Shown here in pieces: positions 1 to 11,083 of a stretch of DNA of 64,000 nt; within the stretch, counting starts at the first letter, position 1; each line of letters begins with the position of its first letter. Made by a program: the position numbers and the translations under genes. Location: contig NC_088911.1 in the NCBI RefSeq assembly GCF_963576675.1, positions 88,317,256 to 88,381,255 on the forward strand. The letters are read 5' to 3'. The notes under the pieces are model-generated. The model was not told where the DNA came from. It made no database searches and was given only the letters and a program-made list of their open reading frames with translations. This stretch comes from Euphorbia lathyris. Taxonomy: Eukaryota > Streptophyta > Magnoliopsida > Malpighiales > Euphorbiaceae.

Positions 1-1
1 T

Positions 2-130
2 CAAATGCTGAAGGATCATGATCGGCAGATCCAAGAAGCAGTTAGGAGAGCTCGAATCGATAAGGCAAAAGTGAGAAAAGTAGAAAGCAACCAAATATCT
101 AGCAATTCAATATTCGTTTCTGGTCGCTGA
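2..130 (+). CDS. 3' end of an unidentified gene (partial)
   Basis: An open frame runs from the window edge to a TGA at 128-130 and gives 42 residues. They are rich in charged residues (KDHDRQIQEAVRRARIDKAK) and helical or coiled-coil in character, ending in a short Ser/Asn-rich tail. It looks like the C-terminus of a nuclear or structural host protein because composition and codon use are gene-like and T-rich non-coding sequence follows. I do not recognise the family. The start and the rest of the gene lie outside the window. It could also be a chance open frame. Confidence 0.4.
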   Translation, partial: QMLKDHDRQIQEAVRRARIDKAKVRKVESNQISSNSIFVSGR

Positions 131-2094
131 CCCTATCTATCGACAGGTAACTAATTAGCAGTAATATGGGGAAGTCGGATGGTGTTTTGTAATGTTAAAT
201 ATGAGGAAAATTGTTGGGATGGGTGGTTTATTTATTATTGTATAGGCGTTGTTGTTAGAAAGATAGTTAGCAGAAAATCACTGATTGATAAGAAGTTGTA
301 ATTTCCTTCCTTAGTTATGATTCTGCCACTTGATTGAGTTTATGAAATATGTAGCAGTCAACTCAACAGCCATTTTATTAACTACACGCTGCACTGTACC
401 TGTAGAGTTAGGTGACATTATTATTATTATTATTGTATGGTATCATATCAGCCATTATTTTTCTTTAATTTTGATTTGGAAGTGTGTTGAAATACCACTG
501 GGATTTAGGAGTTTTTATAAAGTCATGTTATGAGTATGTTGTTGACAGATGGATAGGCATGACAAAAACATATAATGTGGTGCTCATTTAATTCAACTGC
601 TTCTGCTACCAGCTGCATTTATGACTCATTCACTACCAACCACTGCTTCCTGTTTTTAATCACAATTTTGAATATATTTGTCTCACTCAATCTCAGATAT
701 CTTAATGAGGGGTTTTATTGTCTTTTATGCATTTTGGGTGTACCATCAAAAATAAATACTATAATATCCTTCTCAATTCTTTCCATTCTAATTAGAGATT
801 AAAATAGTAACTTAATTCATTAATTGTTATTCCATTCGTTTTTTTTTTTGTCATTTTTAATGTTTTTACTAAGATTAAAGAGTAATTAAGTAGTCTTACA
901 TTTAGGATAAAATTGAGTGGTTAAGATTAAATTACTTTTGTCTTTAAAAGATTTAAATGATCAAACGTAAATTCCATTGAAAATTTTGAAAGAGAAAAAT
1001 AAATACAAATGAATTGAGCCTCCATTAATACTGGAATATTTTATTTTATTATTTTTGAGAAAAATGCTGAAATCACTACATGTATAAATAGATTGGAGTG
1101 GGCTTACAACTATTTCAATTTGACTCACAATAGCTGTAAATACTAAACTGATTATTTGAGATTCATTATTTTCAAGAGCTTGCAAGTATTAGCTTCTGAA
1201 AAGATTTTTGGTTATTGTGTTTTAAAAATGTTTGCTATAAAAGCAAGATTTGTTTAAGTCTACAGATAGTGCCATCCAATAAGAAATGTCGAATTTCTCG
1301 GCATCTTTTCTTTATTGGATACATTTATTTCTCTCCTAGTTAGGCTAGGAGTCTCTACTCCTATATAAAGGGGTCAACTCCTTTCATAAGATACGATATC
1401 ACAATACACTTGATAATTCATAGATCCCCTGTTTACTTTTTCACCATACTAGAAACTGAATTGAGCACCAAAGTGCCCTTGTCAAGGATATGTCTAAGTT
1501 TGATTTATTTTGCAGGAAGGTATGTCATGCAACTTTACACAAAACCTTAAGTTTTTTTTTTTTTTGTTAAGAACACAGTTTGAGCTCTCCTTAGCCTAGT
1601 TTTGAATCCTCTAGTAGACAAAATTTCCTGTCACGTTATGATTGATGTATTGAGCGTGGACCTGATACCATCACTGTGAGTACCACTATTTAGCATTTTA
1701 TTTATCCAAAAGTTTGTTAATTGGTTCCAACCTATCCTAATTGGTGAATTATCCGATTTAAATGGAGAATTAACACAATTGTTATACTATTAACACGTGA
1801 TGATATTTTAACACTTCTACTTAGTAGATTTTAGTTTAGGAACTTTCTTTTTCTTTTTTTTAATCTAATTAATTATTTCCATAATTATGTGGCAAAAAAC
1901 TATGATTATCAAAATCGGACTGGTCAAAGAACCAGAAAAGACAAAGGGTCAAGAGTTAGAAGTTCAACCGATATTAAAAAGATAATGTAAAAAATAATAT
2001 TTTATCCACATTTTAACTTATAAAAATTATATAAATAAAATTAAAAATATTAAATTTATAAATCCAATAATGAATTAAAAATATAATAAAATTT
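131..2094. other. AT-rich intergenic DNA, no gene seen
   Basis: No convincing coding region. The first few hundred bases may be the 3' UTR of the gene ending at 130. Around 1240-1500 there is an LTR- or promoter-like stretch: a short inverted repeat (CCAATAAGAAA / TTTCTTTATTGG) at about 1275-1320 and a TATA-like CCTATATAAAGG near 1360. I could not find matching ends, so its identity stays open. Confidence 0.4.
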
Positions 2095-2179
2095 GGGTGT
2101 TGTTAAACCCAGCCCCAATTTCCCACCCCTAGCCCCGTGGAAGGGTGAAATTACCCTTTCATAGGTTTTGGGGTGGAAA

Positions 2180-2417
2180 AAGCTATTTTTTTTGCTCTCT
2201 CGATGCACGGGCGTATGGACATCACGCCTCACCTCATGGTGGGGCGTGTGAAAATCACGCCTCCCCGTGTGGTCGGGCGTGATAGCCCCACGCCTCACCG
2301 TGTGGTCGGACGTGCCACGTCCGACCACACGGTGTGGCGTAGGGCTATCACGCCCGACCACACGGGGAGGCGTGATGTTCACACGCCCGTGTATCAAGAG
2401 AGCAAAAAAAATAGCTT
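2180..2417. repeat. ~238-bp imperfect palindrome of CACGCC/GGCGTG units
   Basis: The flanks are inverted (AAGCTATTTTTTTTGCTCTC and its complement). Between them lie alternating ATCACGCC and GGCGTGAT words with CACACGG / CCGTGTG spacers, centred near 2310 on GGACGTGCCACGTCC. It sits downstream of the PMD gene near the element end. Both strands read open here only because the repeat is palindromic; I do not regard those frames as genes. Confidence 0.85.
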
Positions 2418-2616
2418 ATGAATCCCGTAAATAGGCCGTTAAACCCGTAAATAGTCCGTTAAGCCCGTAACTACATAAATGTACTTAACAAAAAAAATTT
2501 AAAAACATAAAAATTAAAATAAACATTAATAAACATAAACTTTTATAAACGTAATAGAGTAAATTTAATATCTACAACAAAAAGTGTTTAAATGTATGAA
2601 TGTCTACAACAAAAAA

Positions 2617-5600
2617 TCAGCTCACCCGACGCCACGCATCCATAAACTCATCCATCTCCCTCTTAATGCGTGGAACATCTTCGTCAGATCGGTGGGTAGC
2701 CGATAGTTGGGTGACACGCCACAACCAGCTAACCCACTGCAAAAAAAAAAGTAATAAATAAATATTAAAAATTAAACACATATAAACTAATACTAAATAA
2801 TAATATTAAATAATAATAAACTTACAAATTCGCTGTTGGCGCGAGCATGCTGTACCGGTCCAGCCTGTGGTGCATGAAGGAGATGGGGATGCGAATATTG
2901 CCTATACCAATCCATATAAGCAGGATCACAGGCAGTGGGATCGTATCCAACTGGTCGGCATCTCCTCCGATCAATGCCCCGAGCCGATGGAAATCTCCGC
3001 CAGGTGTCCTCAACTGTGACTAAGGAATGCGTGAGCCTGTACGATAACGACTTCCATGGTTGTACTGCTTTATCAGGTCTAATACGCTCAGCTGGGATAG
3101 GCTGAGTATATTCGACCTGTCGCAGCGCTCGGTCGGGCATATACGGCTCGACGATGTCTCTACACCGTATCCAACCGGCGTAGGACACTCGAAGCCGATC
3201 ATCATCGGCGACAGGACCATAAGGCAACCACATCACCTGGAAAAAAGTAATACTCAATAAAAAAATAATATACTATAAATAATAATTAAATAAATTCTAA
3301 AATTTTATAAAATACCTCTGCCGCCGTCATACGATCTAGCTGCCCCCGAAAGGTATCTAGTCGGGCGGTCGTCTTGCCTGGTACCCCGACCTCCCATCTC
3401 AGTGCACGGGCATGGTCAGCTGGGATCAAGTGAGCTCCTCTATGCGGCCGGAAAACCGGAAAATACTCATATATCCATGCCTGCAGTAGGGTCAAACATC
3501 CGCATATACCTGAGCAGTCTCCTCTGCTCGCTATCCCCAGCTGCCGGTACAACATGGCTAGTGTGGCAGACCCCCATGATAGTCCAGCTGCCCCGCTGAC
3601 ACCGCTGTAAACCTCATGAAGATGGACCGGCCTAATCCTATCTCCACTCTTGTCAACAAACAAAGTGGATCCAAGCATAAGCCACATCCACGCTGTGGTC
3701 CGAGTAGCGTCATCCCTACCCTCAGCGAGTAGCCCCTGTACAGCCCCAACATATACACCTCCACCTGCCCATAAATGACTAGTCGGCAACAGAAGCTCAG
3801 CCTGACTCACCCCAAACATCATCATGCACATGGCATGAAGCGAGTCAGTAGGGGGAGACTCGGACACCATCGGACCATCGATCGGGATCCGAAGAATCTG
3901 CCACACATCATGCAGCTGGATAGTCATCTCCCCGAACGGCATGTGGAAGGAGTTCGTATCGGGCTGCCACCGCTCCACGAACGCAGTCAATAGCGGAGTG
4001 TCGAGGTTCTTAAACATGGCCTGTGGAAGGTGAGACAAACCAGTCCTCTCGATCATCTCCCTCCGCTGTAAAATGACACATATACAATTTATACAATTAC
4101 TGAATGTTTTGTATGTTTATAGTTAAAAATACAAATTACAATAAATGTTGACACACTATATTATTCTTACCTCGGGTGACGCACCAGAAAACCACTGACA
4201 CAAATCTCGGCATGCTGATGATCTATTGTAGCATGTCAGAAACGACCGAATCTCTCCTCCCAACATCCGTGAGGCAACATGTCCTAGAAAACTAGGAATC
4301 ACGGAACCATCAACGGGACCACCATCAACCGGTGCAGTAACTACCCAGCTCTCGTCCTCACTAGCTTTGGGACGTTTGCTTGTCCCTGAAAATTATAAAA
4401 TTATACTAACTTATACTAAAAAATACTAAAAAATTATACTAAAATTATACAAAAAAAAATACTAAATTATACTAAAATTATACTAGATTATACTAAAATT
4501 ATACTAGAAAATATTAAAAAATTATACTAAATTATACTAAAATTATACAAAAAAAAAAAAATACTAAATTATACTAAAATTATACTAGATTATACTAAAA
4601 TTATACTAGATTATACTAAATTATACTCAAAAATATTAAAAAATTATACTAAAAAATACTAAATTATACTAGATTATACTAAAATTATACTAAATTATAC
4701 TCAAAAATATTAAAAAATTATACTAAAAAATACTAAATTATCCTAAAATTATACTAAATAATATTAAAAAATACTAAACAATACTAAAATACATGTACTC
4801 GCAAAACGACCTCTTACGCGCTGGGTCGGCTGTCTCCCCGGGGTCGGCTGCTCATCGCTCTCCTCAACCTCGCGATCATGTGCAACAGCGGACTGTCGCA
4901 CTGACCGGGCTGCCACATCCAGGTAGTCCTGAAAAGAATCGCTATCGGGCTCTTTGTCATCAAAATCAGTCGCCCCCTCTGATCCATGAATATCGGCCTG
5001 ATCCGCAATCGGCCCCCTCCTCACCTGCTCCATCGCAGCCCCTCTCCGCCTACGATCAGAAATATCTATACCACGCAATCTCGTATGCCGTGGTGTATCA
5101 TCCTCGTCGTCCATATCTAGACGACGAGCAGATGACGGGATGGATTTCCCACCCCTAGTAGGCCGCTCCGTCTACAAAAAAAATTACACTAAATTAATAA
5201 AATTGTAAATAATGTAAATTATACTAAATTTATAAAATTATGCTAAAATACTACTAAACTAATAAAATTATAATATAGTTATTCTCAATTTATACTAAAT
5301 TATACTAAAATTACACTAAATTACTAAAATGTTTACTATAATTAAACTAAAATTACACTAAATTACTAAAATTTTAAAAAATATTAATTTTTATACTAAA
5401 ATTTATACTAAATGTTTACTAAAATTACTAAAATTTTAAAAAATATTAATTTTTATACTAAAATTTATACTAAATGTTTACTAAAATTAAACTAAAATTA
5501 CTAAAATTTTAAAAAATATTAATTTTTATACTAAAATTTATACTAAATGTTTACTAAAATTACTAAAATTTTAAAAAATATTAATTTTTATACTAAAATT

Positions 5601-5984
5601 TATACTAAATGTTTACTAAAATTAAACTAAATTACTAAAATTTTAAAAAATATTAATTTTTATTAAAAAAAACGGGGGCGTAAGGGAATCACGCCCGAAC
5701 CATTGGTCGGCGTATGCACATCACGCCCTATCAGTGGTTACGGCGTATGAGCATCACGCCCTACCATTGGTTCGGGCACGTGGCTATCACGCCCGAACCA
5801 CTGGTCGGGCGTGATACTCATACGCCCGAACCGCAGATCGGACGTGATGTTCATACGCCCGACTGCGATTCCGGCCGAAATTTTTAAAAACCACAACAGA
5901 TTCAATTCAATGCAAAAATCAACGAAATAAAGCGGTAAATCGTACCATTTTAGCTTTTCCTTTACGGTTTCTATCACCATCCAT
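2617..5984 (-). CDS. Plant mobile domain (PMD, MAIN-like) protein, intact six-exon gene
   Basis: My exon model on the minus strand is 5984-5946, 5171-4793, 4385-4171, 4065-3316, 3236-2826 and 2736-2617. All introns are GT-AG, and the 1914 nt translate without a stop to 637 aa. The N-terminus is short and basic (MDGDRNRKGKAKM), followed by an acidic and Arg-rich linker. From about residue 210 lies the aminotransferase-like plant mobile domain, recognisable by the HLPQAMFKNLDTPLLTAFVE segment, FHMPFGEMTIQLHDVWQILR and the W-rich end WVSWLWRVTQ. PMD proteins occur in host genes (MAIN, MAIL1, linked to silencing and genome stability) and in transposons. This one lies inside an element, so it is transposon-borne. 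The ORF is intact although its element is truncated, while its sister copy at 23333-26766 is broken. Expression and function are unknown. Confidence 0.82.
4388..4792. repeat. Intron 2 array of TATACTA / TAGTATA words
   Basis: The intron between PMD exons 2 and 3 is almost wholly built from TTATACTAAAATTATACTAG-like sequence, with about 27 ATACTA words by hand count in 400 bp. Read on the gene strand the word is TAGTATAAT. The same array fills the equivalent intron of copy B (24532-24996), so it predates their separation. Confidence 0.85.
5355..5670. repeat. ~71-bp AT-rich minisatellite in PMD intron 1
   Basis: About four tandem copies of a unit containing TTTACTAAAATTACTAAAAT and TTTTTATACTAAAATTTATA. 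The same minisatellite, also about four copies, is at 23660-24010 in copy B. Each unit also carries TATACTA words. Confidence 0.75.
5674..5868. repeat. GGGCGTGAT / ATCACGCCC array at the 5' side of the PMD gene
   Basis: Alternating inverted words (ATCACGCCC, GGGCGTGAT, CATACGCCC) spaced about 20-25 bp apart, with CCACTGGT/ACCAGTGG-type spacers. It lies inside intron 1 close to exon 1. The counterpart in copy B is 23458-23645. Confidence 0.8.
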
Positions 5985-6028
5985 GATTCGGCTCACTAAT
6001 TTGTCCGGATTTGAGCAAAAATCGTTTC

Positions 6029-6755
6029 GGCAAGCTAATAGTTGCACAGACAAATAAAATTTTCATTTTTAAATTTATTGGTAGATACTTAGAGCATCTC
6101 TAACATCCTCTTAAGTTGGCTCTTAAGTTAAAATTTGAGGAGAGGAATAAAAAATGAGCTCCAACAGTCTCTTAGTGGCTCCTAAAATCACTAAAAGCTT
6201 CTTCATCCTCTTTATTAGTAGAGAGCCTCTCTTCACCTCTTCGTGCCTCCTAACTTCATTTTTTATTTATAATTTATTATTGAGCAGTCTCTTTCCTTAC
6301 ACTATTGGTAAATATAACAATAAATAATACTTTAATAATAAAATAATAAATAAGGAATGAATCTAAAGAATATTGTTGAAAATGATATATCTTAATTACT
6401 TTTAAACCACTAAGAATCAATTATTTATATTGTTTTTAGAAAATGTATTAAGAATCCATGTTGTTAGCATTAACTGTACATACTCTTAAGCATAAACGAG
6501 CGATGTATCTTGTTTCAATTTTCTATGTAAAGCACCACAACCTAGACAATTAACAGAATCCAAATTAATGTTATGATTTATCCATAAATAACGGAGTGTG
6601 CTTTGCCAAGGATTCGGATTCTCTTAAAACAGGACACGTGCTGTTATTATCATTTTGCATTAAGAGAATACACTGGTGGAGTTAGAAGGGACAGGGGGGC
6701 TTCACCACCATACTCTCGTGGTTTCCCACTGTTATATGGTCTTTTTTTTTTTTTT
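6029..6755. other. Gene-free AT-rich DNA with a MITE-like end
   Basis: Flanking DNA next to the truncated end of PMD copy A. At about 6092-6180 it has GAGCATCTCTAACATCCTCT and related Ser/Leu-codon-like T-rich sequence typical of one end of small plant MITEs; I did not find the partner end. No coding region seen. Confidence 0.35.
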
Positions 6756-7947
6756 GGTTTTGCCATACATCGCTCCTATTTTATTTACCGTTGTCTTCTG
6801 TTTTACATTTTTATCCTTTTCATTTTTCATTCAAAAAAGTGAAATTCTCTCAATTTTGAAAAACAAAACGCAGAAAAATCATGCCTCAAAAACAAGGAAA
6901 AATACTTCAACATCTAAGTTTCGTATTTACCAATAATCTGAAATTTAATGAATTTAACTTAAAACGAATTTTTTTTCCGTTGAATTTGCTCTAAACGGGT
7001 AGCCCATACGGTCCGATCCATGGACCGGTAGTATGAACTACCCGTTTTTCCTAGGTAAAAACGGGTAGCCTACCCGTTTTTCCTGTGTAGGGATCCTCTA
7101 GAGTTGAAAAGCCTCTAGAGTTGGTGGAGTTGTAATCTCAACCATTAATTACAATATTAATGGATGAGATTTAATTGATAAATTAAAATATTTAATTAAT
7201 CATGTATTGATCAATCAAATCTCATCCATTCATTTTGTAATTAATGGTTGAGATGCATATAACTCCACAAACTCTAGAGGATTTCAACTCTAGAAGATCT
7301 CTAGCCGTTTTTCCTAGGTAAAAACGGGTAGGCTACCCGTTTTCCTCTAGGTAAAAACGGGTAGCCTACCCGTTTTGCTTTAGGGAAAACGTGTTTATTT
7401 TTTAATTTTTTTTAATTATAATAAATATTAAAAATTGATTGGACGCTTATTTACGTATAATTAAATTTACGTTCTAAAAGGTAAATAAATATAATTTACC
7501 AAATAAAAATTAATTGGACACTTCAATACGTATTTTTTATTTCCAATCAATAATTTATCTATACGTTTTTTCTATCCAATCAATACATAATTTATCTATA
7601 ATTAATATTTATTATAATTAAAAAAAATAAATAAATAAACCCGTTTTCCCTAAAGGAAAACAGGTAGTTCATACTACCGGTCCATGGACCGGACCGTATA
7701 GGCTACCCGTTTAGAGCAAATTCAACGAAAAAAAAATCGTTTTAAGTTAAATTCGTTAAATTTCAGATTATTGGTAAATACGAAACTTAGATGTTCAAGT
7801 ATTTTATCTTGTTTTGGAGGCATGATTTTTCTTCGTTTTGTTCTTCGGGGTTGAGAGAATTTCACTTTTTTGAATGAAAAATGAAAAGGGCAAAAATGTC
7901 AAACAGGAGGCGATGGTAAGTAAAATAGGAGCGACGTATAGCAATCC
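6756..7947. mobile_element. Foldback (long-TIR, MULE-like) non-autonomous element
   Basis: Two arms of about 330 bp are inverted copies: 6756-7090 begins GGTTTTGCCATACATCGCTC and 7640-7947 ends with the complement of GGATTGCTATACGTCGCTCC. The arms continue through a shared TTGAATTTGCTCTAAACGGG and a TCCATGGACCGG palindrome. Between the arms are repeated AAACGGGTAG/CTACCCGTTT palindromes, an AT-rich inverted repeat (about 7385-7640) and a nested MITE. No coding capacity. The flanks are T-rich, so a target duplication cannot be judged. A similar terminus (GGGGGCGATACATAGCAAAA) stands alone at 16411. Confidence 0.8.
7092..7299. mobile_element. Nested ~208-bp MITE
   Basis: The ends are inverted copies: GATCCTCTAGAGTTGAAAAG at 7092 and the complement of GATCTTCTAGAGTTGAAATC at 7299. 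The inverted similarity continues inward through GTGGAGTT and CTCAACCATTAATTACAA, leaving a short AT-rich loop. It lies inside the foldback element 6756-7947. Confidence 0.75.
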
Positions 7948-8176
7948 ATTTTTTTTCTTGGTAGTTTCTAAATTTACTTAATAGATATATTATTCAAATT
8001 TAAAGTGAGGTTTTAGACTCCTAAACTCGCTTATAATAATTTATTATTTTATCAATATATTTAAAATGATATAAAATTTAATTTGTTTAACTTCTTTCTT
8101 GTTTTGTCATGTGAATTTAGAAGGTTAATCATGTTATTTTAAACAAGTAAGAAGTTAATCGATGAGAGAATCTTTT
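7948..8176. other. AT-rich spacer between the foldback element and the gypsy element
   Basis: AT-rich DNA with no gene or clear repeat seen. It separates the foldback element from the 5' LTR that starts at about 8177. Confidence 0.4.
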
Positions 8177-9273
8177 TGAGCCAACCAACACAAGAATGAA
8201 GGCGGGCTCACACATAGGGATCGTAATGGGTAGAGTACTCGCGGGTAGTGCCAATCCCAAACCCTTACCCGTTTATTTTTTAATTACCCGTACCCTTCCC
8301 ATTATCCTAACGGGTATATGTTTTGCATCTCATATCCGTCCCATTTAATTCACGGGTACGGTACCTGCGGGTACCCTTACCCGTTAAGAATCAATAAATA
8401 AAACAAAAAATATTACAAATTTAATAAAGCATAAATTTAATAAATCATCTATCTAAAAATTGAACAAATTGAACCTTAATCAATAAAAATAAAGCAGCTT
8501 AGTGGTATCACTTAATGGTCGAAGAACAAAAGATTAGTGTTCAAATCTCACATCTAACAAACGCAATAATATTTTTTAATATATAACGAGTACCGGGCAC
8601 CCTATGGGGTATTCTCATACCCGTCCCATACCCTTTTATCCAGGATACGGGTAGTCCCATTAGGGTCGGATAGTACCGGGTACCCGCGGGTAGAGTACCC
8701 ATTGCCATCCCTAATCACACAACATGTCATCTTAGCCACACTTTGTGTGAACATATTCGAATAAGGAGGGAGCCACATGGGAGGAGCCACACAGTGTGTC
8801 AACCTATTACACGCCGTGTGGGAGGCTTGTAGATTCCCTAGAACTTTGAGGGTTAATTCACACAGCGTGTCCCCTACCTCACACACCGTGTGGGTTAAAA
8901 CAATGACAACCCTTTGAAGAACTTCACACGATGAGTTAGGGCCAAGGCTTATGTGGAAAATGGTCCAAAACATGTCTCACACCGTGTCAGCTGCTTTAGC
9001 CACCAAAGTCTACAAATCCTTGCACACGTATGCCACAACTTAACTATTGTTTTGCCACCACAACTTTTGGATCTTTCCTCATCTATCTTAGAGAGGTATT
9101 TAAGCCACACTTTTTGTAAGGATGAACAACTTTTATGAATCAAATACAAATTTTCTCATTGGAAGCAAGGTTATTCAACCTTTGGGATTATTTCCTACTA
9201 GTTTAGCTAGTGAAGATATTGTTCTTTGTTGGTTTAAGATCAAAACCATCATTATCGTCACGAATTTGTATCA
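8177..9273 (+). repeat. 5' LTR of the gypsy element (split by a MITE)
   Basis: Matches the 3' LTR over about 600 bp once the 499-bp MITE is removed. It contains several CACAC(N)GTGTG palindromes, for example CACACCGTGTC and CACACACCGTGTGG. The end TTTGTATCA at 9265-9273 matches CTGTATCA of the 3' LTR. Confidence 0.85.
8215..8713. mobile_element. hAT-type MITE (TAGGGATGGCAATGGG ends)
   Basis: The ends are TAGGGATCGTAATGGGTAGA and the complement of TAGGGATGGCAATGGGTACT. It is flanked by CTCACACA (8207-8214) and ATCACACA (8714-8721), an 8-bp target duplication with one mismatch, the size expected for hAT. The undisturbed 3' LTR confirms the empty site. It contains many ACGGGTA/TACCCGT words and no ORF. 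An A-box/B-box-like pair lies at 8494-8551. Confidence 0.9.
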
Positions 9274-9309
9274 GTTAGTAGCGGAGCCGATTGTTTCCTA
9301 ATCCGAGAC

Positions 9310-9705
9310 TTCTTTTGTCAATGGTTCAACGAGGTTTCCAAAAGAGGCAATGGAAGTTGCAGATAAGAAGATGGAGGATTTCAAAATCGAGATGAGAGAG
9401 CTATTAAAGGAGCAAGTTCGGGTTCAAATCGAAGAACAGAGACAAACATAAGAGCAAATGAAGGAGTTGAGAGCGTCCATAAAGAGATTCCAACTAGAAG
9501 TGTGAAGCATGATCCCATAACCCGCTAGAGGTCATCAACGGAGGAATGAAGAGATTTCGATGCCCCAATCGCAAAACAACCCATGCCACCATGTTCACCT
9601 CCCACCAAGGATGAACACGACACCACTAATCCCCATCAAGAGGGCGCAAAGGCTCATGAGGTAAGGAGGCCAAACTTTGTTATTGTGTATAGTAAAAGAT
9701 AATGA
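9310..9705 (+). pseudogene. Decayed gypsy gag
   Basis: A broken frame reads a charged coiled-coil stretch (EDFKIEMRELLKEQVRVQIE) preceded by a FPKEAMEVADKKM-like segment. This resembles the leucine-zipper N-terminus of chromovirus-type gag. Several stops interrupt it. It lies just downstream of the 5' LTR, the expected position. Confidence 0.6.
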
Positions 9706-9720
9706 TGGTGATGGGTACGT

Positions 9721-10018
9721 GATGCTCGAAATCTGTAACTAGCAACCTAAGGGCAAGTGCACCCCATCGTGATCAAGTAATAAAGAATAAGTAGAGTATC
9801 GTTCCCACGAGGATTGTGTTTATAGATATTGATTTTTGTGAATTTCTATTATCTAAGCAATTGAAAATTTGATTTGGTTTATTATTTAAACTAAGTAAAA
9901 TAAAGTAGAAGAAATAAAAGGAATCAATTTACATTAGTTAACTTCTTATAAAAAAGACAATAGAGCTAGACTTCCCTTATCCTTATAAATAACTTTACTA
10001 ATAATCCTATCCAAGTTC
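9721..10018 (-). mobile_element. Fragment of an unrelated LTR (Athila/Tat-like end)
   Basis: It begins TGATGCTCGAAATCTGTAAC, like the LTR end at 63438 (TGATGCTCG) and the complement of the solo LTR end at 12851 (GCGCATCA). It continues with AAGTGCACCCCATCG and TCGTTCCCACGAGGATTG, sequence typical of the 3' part of such LTRs read in reverse. It breaks off at about 10018 where integrase sequence resumes, so it is truncated. Confidence 0.5.
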
Positions 10019-10836
10019 GTTAGATCTACGCTTATTTTTGGCTGAGAATGAGAAGAGATGTAACACATCTAGTGGAGCATTGTTTTATTTGTCAAACCAC
10101 TAAGGGGCATGCTACTAATTCGGGATTACACATGCCTTTACTCATGCCGAACATCGATGGACTTCGTGTTAGGTTTGCTGAGGACACAAAGAGGTATGGA
10201 CTCTATCTTCATTGTGGTTGACCGACTCTCTAAGATGGCACACTTTATACCGTGTCGAAAGACCAAAAATGCTTCAGCAATCCGTAACTCTTCTTTCGGA
10301 AGATAATGAGATTGCGCGAGGTTCCGAAAAGCATTGTATCAGATGGGATACTAAGTTTCTAAGTCATTTTTGGCAGACTTTGTAGGCTCTATTTGATACG
10401 GCTTTCAAATTTAGTACTACCGCTTATCCCCAAACTGATGGGCAAATTGAAGTGGTTAACCAGGCCTTGAGGAACCTTTTGAGGAGCAAGTGCAAGGATA
10501 AATAAAGAATGTGGGACTTGGTTTTGGCCCAAGATGAATTCACCTACAATTGGGCCGTCCACTCGAGAACGGGGGAAGTCACCCTTTGAAATTGTATATA
10601 CAAAGACCTCTAACCACACTATTGACATAGTAGGCCTTCCAAAAGGGGATAAAGGGAACGTGACTACTCACAAGCTTGCCAATGAGTATCAACAAATGCA
10701 CCAAGAGGTGAAGGAAACTCTTGAGGAGCGTAACAAAAAGCTAAAGGCAAAGGTCAATGTGCACCGAAAGGACCTTCAGTTTGAGGCCAGTGATGTAATG
10801 TTGGTGTATTTGATCAAGGAGCAACTCACAGGCGCC

Positions 10837-11052
10837 TAGGACCGGCCCTGGGCCTAGGCCCGGGGTGCACCGACTTAGGGCCCAGGGCTGGATGGGGGCC
10901 CAAAAAAAATTTAGAGTTGTAAATAAATATCTTATGTTTTAAATATGATAAATAAATTCAAAGTAGTAGAATGGTATTACCTTGTTCTCCATCTAAAGAG
11001 GGTAAGGATTTGATTCCTACCTCTGTAATATTTTTTAACATATTTTTAATAT

Positions 11053-11083
<31 letters not shown>

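Larger units (their letters stand above)
2095..6028 (-). mobile_element. PMD-carrying MULE-like element, copy A (truncated)
   Basis: This ~3.9-kb unit reappears in inverted orientation as copy B (23185-27239), with the same gene, introns and repeat arrays. Its terminal sequence at 2095 (GGGTGTTGTTAAACCCAGCC) matches the right end of copy B. The other end is missing: similarity to copy B stops at about 6028, just upstream of the PMD start codon, so the ~145 bp that form the promoter-side terminal repeat in copy B are gone. No transposase is present. Mutator-like affiliation is inferred from copy B, which has an 8-bp target duplication. Without one end, copy A should not be movable by a terminal-repeat transposase. 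Confidence 0.8.

Noticed and set aside
2056..2421. Overlapping open frames on both strands, rich in HTP/VGRD repeats
   Set aside because: They are translations of the CACGCC palindrome. Open on both strands because the repeat is inverted; no start context, no homology, and the same artefact occurs in copy B.
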